Source of the DNA: an uncultured Rhizobiaceae group bacterium
GTDB lineage: Bacteria; Pseudomonadota; Alphaproteobacteria; Rhizobiales; Rhizobiaceae
Reading direction: 5' to 3'
Length of the DNA: 7,616 nt
NCBI GenBank assembly: GCA_937944075.1
Contig: CALDZZ010000069.1
Span: forward strand, 1 to 7,616
A model generated the notes under the pieces. That model worked only from the letters and a program-made list of their open reading frames with translations. It made no database searches and was not told the DNA's origin. Positions 1-5,894 of this stretch are shown piece by piece. The position numbers and the translations under genes are program-made. The first letter of the stretch is position 1, and each line of letters begins with the position of its first letter.

Positions 1-4
1 AAAA

Positions 5-40
5 TCGTGCGCAGAACGGATTTCACCAAACTGCGCACGA
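5..40. repeat. Inverted repeat, terminator-like hairpin
   Basis: Ten bases (TCGTGCGCAG, 5-14) are repeated perfectly as the reverse complement (CTGCGCACGA, 31-40) around a 16-nt spacer. The arm is GC-rich and would form a stable stem. Read on -, the stem is followed by ATTTT up to the window edge. Read on +, it is followed by AATTTCTT. It could be a factor-independent terminator for a gene left of the window on either strand, a dispersed palindromic repeat, or a two-half-site operator. The long loop is somewhat against a terminator. Direct observation: the dyad. Inference: the role. Confidence 0.55.
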
Positions 41-257
41 ATTTCTTAATGAGACTTATCTAACGCCTTGTTTTAAAAAGCGCAAGGGGGTGTTTGGAGA
101 ATCTTCTAAGAATGCAAAACATCCCTCCATTCGCTGTTTGAAAATAGCAAAAACAAAAGAACAATATCGCCTTCAAAATTCATGAACTAAATCTGGACTT
201 TTCAAACAAAGGCATCCAAATAAGCGTTCAATTAGTCACCATTCCAGAGTTATCACA
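41..257. other. Non-coding leader of the sodium channel gene
   Basis: This AT-rich stretch contains no convincing gene. One forward frame is open from the window edge to a TGA at 183-185, but its translation is Lys/Arg/Asn-rich, has no start in view and resembles no family I know. The best promoter-like element is TTGAAA at 138-143, but no good -10 box lies 16-18 nt downstream. No clear Shine-Dalgarno sequence precedes the ATG at 258; the nearest purine run is AGAG in CCAGAG, shortly before it. Confidence 0.5.
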
Positions 258-1061
258 ATGATACGTCAAAAGCTTGGCGCGCTGCTTGCCAATCCTAAAT
301 TTGAATATTTCATTCTTGCCCTGATCGCAGTCAATGCGATTGTTTTGGGGATGGAAACCAGCAAGCCTATCATGGCCTCGATTGGCCCGATGTTGATTGC
401 CATTGATACGGTCATATTGTGGATCTTCGTAGCCGAGATTGCTGCCCGTTTGATTGTTGATTTCAGGGGCTTCTGGAAAGACCCATGGCGTTTGTTTGAT
501 TTCGTTGTGGTTGCGGTGGCGCTTATTCCGGCTACTGGCGGATTGGCGGTTCTGCGTGCGTTCCGCATCTTGCGGGTGTTGCGGCTGATTTCAACTGTTC
601 CTGCGCTCAAACGTGTTGTCAGCGGATTATTGTCTGCCCTGCCCGGCATGGCCTCGATTGTACTGTTGCTCGGTTTGATCTTTTATGTGTTTGCGGTCAT
701 TTCCACCAAACTCTTTGGCGATGCCTTCCCGCAGTGGTTTGGCACTTTGGGCGAAAGCGCCTATACGCTCTTCCAGATCATGACGCTTGAGAGTTGGTCA
801 ATGGGCATTGTGCGCCCCGTTATGGAAGAGTTTCCACTGGCCTGGGTTCTGTTTGTTCCCTTTATCGTCGCTACAGCCTTTACGGTTTTGAACCTGTTTA
901 TTGGTGTTATCGTGGACGCGATGCAATCCGAGCATGAGGCAGAATCAAAGGCTGAGCGTGAAGCCATGATGAGCGAGACCGAACACATTTTGGTCGAGGT
1001 GCAATCCCTTCGAAAAGAACTTGCAGAACTCAAAACCGCTCTTGTGGAAGGCAAGCGCTAG
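258..1061 (+). CDS. Bacterial voltage-gated sodium channel (NavAb/NaChBac family ion transporter)
   Basis: Inner-membrane six-helix channel subunit, expected to form a homotetramer that admits Na+ on depolarisation. Helices by eye: S1 about 15-33, S2 46-68, S3 78-91, S4 96-110, S5 130-150, pore helix 164-176, S6 195-220. S4 carries Arg at 100, 103, 106 and 109, each three residues apart, the gating charges. Counter-charges E60 (S2) and D81 (S3) are present. The selectivity filter TLESWSM (176-182, with E178 and W180) is identical to that of Arcobacter NavAb as I recall it, and the stretch around it (FGTLGES, GIVRP) also matches. The C-terminus (about 223-263) is a charged neck followed by a heptad-patterned coiled coil (I244, L251, L255, L258, L262) that would hold the tetramer together. 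The length of 267 aa is normal. The start fits known family members, which begin a few residues before S1, although the RBS is poor. The gene stands alone and converges on the acyltransferase gene. Confidence 0.95.
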   Translation: MIRQKLGALLANPKFEYFILALIAVNAIVLGMETSKPIMASIGPMLIAIDTVILWIFVAEIAARLIVDFRGFWKDPWRLFDFVVVAVALIPATGGLAVLRAFRILRVLRLISTVPALKRVVSGLLSALPGMASIVLLLGLIFYVFAVISTKLFGDAFPQWFGTLGESAYTLFQIMTLESWSMGIVRPVMEEFPLAWVLFVPFIVATAFTVLNLFIGVIVDAMQSEHEAESKAEREAMMSETEHILVEVQSLRKELAELKTALVEGKR

Positions 1062-1064
1062 GAT

Positions 1065-2894
1065 TTATGCGGTCACCATGGTGTTGGCTCTGCCGGCAAG
1101 GAATGACCTGGCCCCCTCTTCGCCGAAGTATCTGGTTATGAGTGAAGGGCTGATGTTTTCAAGATCGAGAATGGTAATTCCGGTTGTGGCATTATCGAGC
1201 TCTTTCCACTCACCAAACCCGATATACTTGCAGCCGACATTCGCATAATGCCTGAAGAGAACCGGCAGACTGCGCTGACCGCCTTCAAAACCTGAAACGA
1301 TATTTCCAAGCTTCGAGTAATCACTACAGCCTTTTTCGAGCTGGTTTATCTTAACCTCTCTGGGAATGGCCAAATCCAGCTCAAGCTTCGGCTTGATAAA
1401 TCCATCCATCAGTTCGTCACGCCAATGGCGCATCACAAACCGACGCAGCAATTCCCTTGAAACAGGATTGAAGTTTTGCCCCATGGTCACAGGGCCAAAC
1501 AGGTATTTGATGTCCTTGTTATTACGAGGCACTTCAAGAATTGCCCGCCACAACAACATGAGCGGCGAATAACTTTTCTGATATTCCGGTAAAATGGCTG
1601 CGCGACCCAGTTCCATCGCGTTTGGCAGCAATTTGCGGAAATCGGCACTAAGCTCGAAGATTGAATTCGTTACAAGGTTGTCTTCACTGATTTTGCCCAG
1701 ATCTACGCTCGGCAAAGTGTAACGATACACACCGACGATCGTGTTCTTTTTATTGTCCCACAAGACAAGATGGCTGTAAAAATCATCAAAGCGATCTTTC
1801 AATTCTGAAGGGTTGTTGACCTTGGTCTGTTGAGCATAAGCAGCAAAGCGCACTTCGCAGATCATTTCCATCAGAGCATCCGGTGCGCCTTTCTCAGATT
1901 GATAAATTGTATAACCACCCTGCTCAAGCAGTACCTGTTGTTTTTTCAGTTCCTGAAGTGCATGTTTTCCTGAAATTGAAGTAGCCTTGCGATGCGCAGT
2001 TGCCTGCTCTTCCTGCGTGCGAAGCTCAGGCTCTATGAGCTGGGGAATGTCCGGCACCTTCGGAGCGCCAGTCTTGAGAGCATAGACCAGACTTCTGGAA
2101 AAGCTGCCGACTGACATGCTTCTTGAAACACGGGCAATCTGCCTGCTTGATACCGGCTCTCCAACCCGAAATGTAAAGTCATGGCCACCACGCAGAAACT
2201 CCCGCAAAAGCATGTAGGTGCGAATTTTGGGATGAATGAGACCTGACAGATTAAACAGCATTGAATTGCGACCACTGATGTAAAGCGGCACGAGTTCGCC
2301 CCCGCTCACCTCAACAAATTTTCTCACCTGATCGGTCCACTCACTGTCTGAAATGGTCCAGTCGGACGTCTTGAGGTGCGAGCAGATACGGCCCGGGAAA
2401 AGTGCAAGATCACCACCTTCGCGTAAATGCCTGAGTGCGGAGGCAATTGACTTGCGGTTTTGCGCACGACTGTCTGCAGCCCCAAAGGGATCTACAAACA
2501 ACAGGCTTGGCTCTTCCAGTTGAGTTGCTGCAAGCAACTTGTTGGCAAAAATCCGGATGTTTGAACGATATTGTGTTAGCAGTTTGAACATTGCGAAAGC
2601 ATCAGGCAACCCATAGGGGTGATTGGCCACGAACACCTTGGGGCCGTCACTCAGACCTTCAAGCAACTCCGGATTTTCAATACTCCAACGAATATCCAGA
2701 CGGTCAAAGAGAATATCTATCAACTCGCCAGCTTCCGGCCATGGCCTTCCAATGTCTTCCATAATCGCATTCATGCGGGAAGCACCTACAATTTTCTCGA
2801 TGGTTGAAATCAGTAATGGGTGGCCCTGGTCTTCTTTCAGACCGAGCACCTTTCGACTCGATAAATAGGCTGTTTTACCATCGATGCCATTCAT
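1065..2894 (-). CDS. Bifunctional OlsF-like acyltransferase (PlsC-type plus GNAT N-acyltransferase) for aminolipid synthesis
   Basis: 609-aa two-domain protein. The N-terminal half (about 60-285) resembles lysophospholipid/lyso-ornithine-lipid O-acyltransferases (OlsA/PlsC). It has NHPYGLPD at 91-98 with H92 and D98 as the likely catalytic pair, an FPGR motif at 166-169, and LVPLYISGR at 201-209. The C-terminal half (about 328-590) resembles OlsB/hemolysin-type GNAT N-acyltransferases. It has GVYR at 388-391, ELGRAAILPEY at 428-438, LFGPVTMG at 465-472 and a tail with LPVLFRHY and a following IGFGE segment. In Serratia OlsF, as I recall it, the C-terminal domain N-acylates ornithine and the N-terminal domain then O-acylates the lyso-lipid; the same order is seen here. 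Membrane-associated activity on acyl-ACP is inferred. The amino-acid head group could be ornithine, glycine or another and cannot be read from sequence. The SD is weak (AGGG at 2907-2910, 12 nt away). Domain assignment is confident; substrate is not. Confidence 0.85.
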   Translation of the reverse strand: MNGIDGKTAYLSSRKVLGLKEDQGHPLLISTIEKIVGASRMNAIMEDIGRPWPEAGELIDILFDRLDIRWSIENPELLEGLSDGPKVFVANHPYGLPDAFAMFKLLTQYRSNIRIFANKLLAATQLEEPSLLFVDPFGAADSRAQNRKSIASALRHLREGGDLALFPGRICSHLKTSDWTISDSEWTDQVRKFVEVSGGELVPLYISGRNSMLFNLSGLIHPKIRTYMLLREFLRGGHDFTFRVGEPVSSRQIARVSRSMSVGSFSRSLVYALKTGAPKVPDIPQLIEPELRTQEEQATAHRKATSISGKHALQELKKQQVLLEQGGYTIYQSEKGAPDALMEMICEVRFAAYAQQTKVNNPSELKDRFDDFYSHLVLWDNKKNTIVGVYRYTLPSVDLGKISEDNLVTNSIFELSADFRKLLPNAMELGRAAILPEYQKSYSPLMLLWRAILEVPRNNKDIKYLFGPVTMGQNFNPVSRELLRRFVMRHWRDELMDGFIKPKLELDLAIPREVKINQLEKGCSDYSKLGNIVSGFEGGQRSLPVLFRHYANVGCKYIGFGEWKELDNATTGITILDLENISPSLITRYFGEEGARSFLAGRANTMVTA

Positions 2895-2896
2895 GA

Positions 2897-2902
2897 TTTA
2901 TA
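2897..2902 (-). promoter_or_regulatory. Possible -10 box close to the acyltransferase start
   Basis: On the minus strand the bases just before the ATG read TAGTATAAATC, so a TATAAA hexamer lies 2 nt upstream of the start codon. If it is a -10 element, transcription would begin inside the first codons, and translation would need a downstream start or a nearly leaderless message. No good -35 box sits 16-18 nt further up. It may be chance in an AT-rich spacer. Confidence 0.2.
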
Positions 2903-2977
2903 CTAACCCTGCCCAGATAACGATTCACTTGACGCTTTCGTTTTATGCTGAATAACTAACAAGCATATGACTATTAC

Positions 2978-3013
2978 GCAACGTTAGACTGTGTATAGTT
3001 TCAGGCACGTTGC
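2978..3013. promoter_or_regulatory. ggt: ggt upstream region: -10-like TATAGT inside an inverted repeat
   Basis: GCAACGT at 2978-2984 recurs as its reverse complement ACGTTGC at 3007-3013. Between them lies TATAGT (2994-2999), which matches the -10 consensus at five of six positions; the hexamer 17 nt upstream (CTATTA) is a poor -35. The right arm also belongs to a small local dyad, GGCA-CGT-TGCC (3004-3014). The arrangement would suit a repressor site flanking a promoter or a leader hairpin. A TTGACG at 2929-2934 further up has no convincing -10 partner. The sequences are observed; the regulatory role is inferred. Confidence 0.35.
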
Positions 3014-3026
3014 CTCGATATCAAAC

Positions 3027-3030
3027 AGGA
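3027..3030 (+). promoter_or_regulatory. ggt: Ribosome binding site of ggt
   Basis: AGGA lies 7 nt before the ATG at 3038 and supports that start, which also places an intact signal peptide at the N-terminus. Confidence 0.7.
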
Positions 3031-3037
3031 AAACACA

Positions 3038-4810
3038 ATGCGTATTTCAATCAAGTCCATATTCATGACAGCATTCCTTGTTTCTGCAGTTTGCATATTT
3101 TGTATTCTGCCAAGCATAGCGCAGGATGTGGCTGATAATGTGGCTCCGGAGTTTTCTTCGGGAGTTTCCAAAAAATCGCTTGTTAAAGCCGGAAGGCATA
3201 TGGTTTCAACGGCCAATCCCCACGCTTCAAAAACGGGTATGGAAATACTGAAACGCGGCGGAAACGCAATTGATGCAATGGTTGCCATTCAAACTGTTCT
3301 GGGATTGGTAGAACCCCAGTCTTCCGGTCTGGGTGGCGGTGCATTTCTGGTATATTTTGATGCGGAACGCGAAAAGCTAACCACTTACGATGGTCGTGAA
3401 ACAGCGCCTGCAAAGGCAACACCAGACATGTTTCTGGATGATAACGGCCAGCCATTGGGGTTCTTTGATGCCGTTGTTGGTGGCCGGTCTGTCGGCACGC
3501 CCGGCACTGTTAAACTGCTTTACGAAACTCACAAGAAATATGGCAAGCTGGATTGGAAGGAAGTCTTGCAGCCTGCAATCGAACTCGCCGAGAATGGCTT
3601 CAAGGTCTCTCCAAGACTGCACGCCCTCATTACACGCTCTGCAGAAAGCCTTTATCAATATGAAACAACCCGCAATTACTTTTTGAGCGAGGAAAGTGTT
3701 CCGCTTTTTGTCGGTACACTTATCAAGAACCAGCCATATTCTGACACGTTAAAGGCGATTGCATCCGGTGGTGCCGATGCATTCTACAAGGGAGATATTG
3801 CCAAACGCATCGTTGAGACCGTTCAAAATGCAAAAGGTAATCCTGGCCGGTTATCACTCGAGGATCTTGCAAATTATGAAATCAAACAACGCGAACCGGT
3901 TTGTTATCGATATCGGGACCATAATGTCTGCGGGATGGGACCGCCCTCTTCCGGTGCGTTAACGGTCGGACAAATTCTTGGTTTGGTTGAGGCTTATGAT
4001 CTTGGCTCCTATGGTGCCGGAAGCCTGGAAAGCTGGCGTATCATAGGTGACGCCACCAGGCTGGCGTTTGCAGATAGAGGACTTTACATGGCGGACAATG
4101 ACTTCGTCAAAATGCCAAAAGGACTTTTGAACAGGACATATTTATGGGAGCGAACCCAAACTCTTATTGGAGAAAAAGCCCTGACGGCAGATGAAGTTTT
4201 CCCGGGGAAACCTCCCTTTGACCACGCCATGCTTTTTGCACCCGATCAATCCCTGGAACTACCCTCTACCAGCCATTTCTCAATTGTGGATGCGGAGGGG
4301 AATGTTGTTTCCATGACAACTACCATAGAAAACGGATTTGGTTCGCGTTTGATGGTAGATGGCTTCTTGCTCAACAACGAGTTGACGGACTTCTCGTTTG
4401 TTCCAGAAGTTGATGGAAAACCCGTTGCCAACGCAATAGAGCCTGGCAAGCGACCAAGATCCTCAATGGCACCAACCATAGTTTTGAAAGATGGAAAGCC
4501 CGTGCTTGCTGTCGGCTCGCCGGGTGGTAGCCGTATTATTCCCTACGTCGCAAAAACATTGATTGCATGGCTTGATTGGGAAATGGACATTCAGCAAGCT
4601 ATTGAACTGCCTCACCTCGCCAACAGATTTGGCACATATGATCTTGAAAAAGGCACATCGGCAGAAAAATTTGCCGAACCGTTGGAGAAGCTTGGTTTCA
4701 CTGTAAACATACGTGACCTAAACTCCGGACTTCACGGCATTGAGATTACCCCTGAGGGACTTGAGGGTGGAGCAGATACGAGAAGAGAAGGTTTGGCTAT
4801 TGGTGAGTAA
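3038..4810 (+). CDS. ggt: Gamma-glutamyltransferase (glutathione hydrolase), exported
   Basis: Periplasmic Ntn-hydrolase that removes the gamma-glutamyl group from glutathione and related peptides, releasing glutamate or transferring it to an acceptor. The 590-aa proenzyme should cleave itself before T411 into a large and a small subunit. Residues 1-28 form a signal peptide with cleavage likely after SIA. Family landmarks, with E. coli equivalents aligned by eye: R120 (R114) in DGRETAPAKATPDMF, T411 (T391, nucleophile) in STSHFSIVD, D451 (D433) in TDFS, S475-S476 (S462-S463) in RPRSSM, and G496-G497 (G483-G484) in GSPGGSR. The ending GGADTRREGLAIG is typical. The position of E. coli N411 is E431 here. 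The segment between DFS and KRPRSSM, where the lid loop lies, is about five residues shorter than in E. coli. It is first in a probable two-gene unit with the overlapping downstream gene. Confidence 0.95.
   Translation: MRISIKSIFMTAFLVSAVCIFCILPSIAQDVADNVAPEFSSGVSKKSLVKAGRHMVSTANPHASKTGMEILKRGGNAIDAMVAIQTVLGLVEPQSSGLGGGAFLVYFDAEREKLTTYDGRETAPAKATPDMFLDDNGQPLGFFDAVVGGRSVGTPGTVKLLYETHKKYGKLDWKEVLQPAIELAENGFKVSPRLHALITRSAESLYQYETTRNYFLSEESVPLFVGTLIKNQPYSDTLKAIASGGADAFYKGDIAKRIVETVQNAKGNPGRLSLEDLANYEIKQREPVCYRYRDHNVCGMGPPSSGALTVGQILGLVEAYDLGSYGAGSLESWRIIGDATRLAFADRGLYMADNDFVKMPKGLLNRTYLWERTQTLIGEKALTADEVFPGKPPFDHAMLFAPDQSLELPSTSHFSIVDAEGNVVSMTTTIENGFGSRLMVDGFLLNNELTDFSFVPEVDGKPVANAIEPGKRPRSSMAPTIVLKDGKPVLAVGSPGGSRIIPYVAKTLIAWLDWEMDIQQAIELPHLANRFGTYDLEKGTSAEKFAEPLEKLGFTVNIRDLNSGLHGIEITPEGLEGGADTRREGLAIGE
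4785..4791 (+). promoter_or_regulatory. Ribosome binding site candidate deciding the start of the two-TM gene
   Basis: GAGAAGG inside the 3' end of ggt lies 8 nt before an in-frame TTG (4800) and 11 nt before an in-frame GTG (4803). It supports a start at one of these rather than at the ATG at 4740, which would overlap ggt by 71 nt. I favour GTG 4803. Confidence 0.5.
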
Positions 4811-5474
4811 TGAGAACGCCAATGAGAGATTGAACGAACTCAAGAAAATTATCAGGGAGGAAGAATACATCTATTATGGAAACATGTCTTTCTTCAAGTA
4901 CCTGACCTATTTATCCTATTCCATATTTGCATTGTTTGCCCTTTCAATACTGGCAAACGATATAACGCAGATTAGCTTGCAAGATTGGCTCATAACAGGA
5001 ATTCTTGTCTCTTTTGTCATTATGGGATTGCGCTTGTTGAAGCACTTTATGACCAAGGAAAGGTTTTCTACGCGCATAAACCCGGCAGGTATAATGCTAA
5101 CCCACCACGGACAAAGAACCTGGCACAGCTGGAACGAAATTTCGAATGTGGAAATACGAGGAAATACTGATAGCAAACTTACGGATGTTTATCTGGAAGT
5201 TAAAGGGCACCTGGGAAAACTTAAATGGAACCTGAAATTTGACGGCTCAAAAAAAATACCTCGTAACTACGACGTTTACCAGCAAGAACTACTGGAAGAC
5301 ATTCAACGAATGCGCGCGCTTTTCAAAGAGCTGGAACTCTATAAACATCCAGATATAATTGAGTACGCAGGCGAAGATCCTCCAATCAAGTATGGATTTT
5401 CTTGGGGCAGGCATGCAGCCTCTGAGCAAAAATCACTTACCAGTCAGATCAAGCAGTATTGGGATGAGCAATAA
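4803..5474 (+). CDS. Unknown two-TM membrane protein with PH-like (YcxB-type) cytosolic region
   Basis: From the GTG start it has 223 aa. A charged N-terminus (1-25) is followed by two hydrophobic helices (about 33-52 and 61-79), then a soluble part (about 85-150) with RINPAGIMLTHHG and TWHSWNEISNVEIR. That pattern of a strand, a short turn, then W-x-EI-x-x-V recalls the PH-like domains of YcxB-type membrane proteins; this is recognition by eye and uncertain. A helical, charged C-terminal tail (about 155-223) follows. The gene overlaps the ggt stop by 8 nt, so translational coupling is likely, but a shared function with glutathione breakdown is only a guess. Codon use is unlike its neighbours: 9 of 20 Ile codons are ATA and 5 of 11 Arg codons are AGA/AGG. 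The ATG at 4884 is an alternative start at the edge of the first helix. Confidence 0.78.
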   Translation: MSNENANERLNELKKIIREEEYIYYGNMSFFKYLTYLSYSIFALFALSILANDITQISLQDWLITGILVSFVIMGLRLLKHFMTKERFSTRINPAGIMLTHHGQRTWHSWNEISNVEIRGNTDSKLTDVYLEVKGHLGKLKWNLKFDGSKKIPRNYDVYQQELLEDIQRMRALFKELELYKHPDIIEYAGEDPPIKYGFSWGRHAASEQKSLTSQIKQYWDEQ

Positions 5475-5702
5475 TCAGCCCTTTATGATGCGTCGCATGT
5501 TTGCAATCAGCCTGTCCTGCTCTTGTGACATTGCTTCAATTTGCGCAGCGTATTCCGGCTCTTCAGCTTCCAGTCTTTGAGCAATAACAGACATCAGATT
5601 ATCCGTACTTTCAGAAAGTGCGCTCATGCGGGCAATCATACGTGCCTTGGTGCACAGGGCTTCCGAAGGCGGGTATTCAATTTCACTTGCAGGGCGGATC
5701 AT
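5475..5702 (-). CDS. Small helical protein of unknown function (75 aa)
   Basis: I do not recognise this protein. It has no signal peptide or membrane segment. After a proline-containing N-terminus (about 1-14) it appears to form two amphipathic, possibly coiled-coil helices (about 15-45 and 46-72) rich in Glu, Arg, Met, Gln and Ala. It has a single Cys (17). Support for a real gene is a good Shine-Dalgarno sequence (AAGGAAG a few nt before the ATG), absence of a longer competing frame, and placement divergent from nadK. Its TGA directly abuts the TAA of the two-TM gene with no intervening base. It could be a small structural or regulatory adaptor; nothing in the sequence decides. Confidence 0.7.
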   Translation of the reverse strand: MIRPASEIEYPPSEALCTKARMIARMSALSESTDNLMSVIAQRLEAEEPEYAAQIEAMSQEQDRLIANMRRIIKG

Positions 5703-5743
5703 TAGGCTTCCTTAAACTCATACTTGTCTATTTTACCGACAAA

Positions 5744-5749
5744 TTGACA
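5744..5749 (+). promoter_or_regulatory. Consensus -35 hexamer upstream of nadK
   Basis: TTGACA is a perfect -35 match 146 nt before the nadK start. The expected -10 position (5767-5772) reads CCCAGC, and spacers of 16-20 nt give nothing better. It may belong to a promoter with a degenerate -10, as alphaproteobacterial promoters often have, or be chance. Confidence 0.25.
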
Positions 5750-5850
5750 TTGTGTATTCACTTTGCCCCAGCATGGTTAAAAATCTCTAAAGCCACCTTG
5801 TCCCTACATGTCCTGATTGAGGTATTTATTCACGCTTCCCAAGTTTCCTG

Positions 5851-5871
5851 TAGCATGCTAAATCGGGATTT
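5851..5871. promoter_or_regulatory. Two adjacent dyads before nadK (possible operator)
   Basis: TAGCATGCTA (5851-5860) is a perfect 10-bp palindrome. AAATCGGGATTT (5860-5871), sharing one base with it, is a second dyad with arms AAATC and GATTT around GG. Together they cover about 21 bp ending 23 nt before the nadK GTG and just above its RBS. Such spacing would suit a dimeric regulator acting on nadK, or on the divergent small gene. Symmetry is observed; binding is inferred. Confidence 0.35.
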
Positions 5872-5894
5872 GAATAAAACAAAGGGCTTGTGCC

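Noticed and set aside
3..185. Open forward frame from the window edge as the 3' end of an upstream gene
   Set aside because: About 60 codons, Lys/Arg/Asn-rich, no family resemblance, and it runs straight through the strong inverted repeat. AT-rich DNA can stay open this long by chance; sequence to the left is needed.
1074..1083. Palindrome CACCATGGTG at the end of the acyltransferase gene
   Set aside because: It lies wholly within codons (reading Thr-Met-Val-Thr) and is followed by no T run on either strand, so a terminator or operator role is not supported.
1021..1248. Forward frame over the 3' ends of the channel and acyltransferase genes
   Set aside because: It lies in the shadow of two well-supported genes and gives a low-complexity, unrecognisable product. 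The same applies to the other short frames antisense to ggt, nadK, the channel and the acyltransferase.
4740..4802. ATG at 4740 as the start of the two-TM gene
   Set aside because: It would overlap ggt by 71 nt, its extra residues are just ggt codons in another frame, and a better-placed GTG/TTG with an upstream GAGAAGG exists at 4800-4803.
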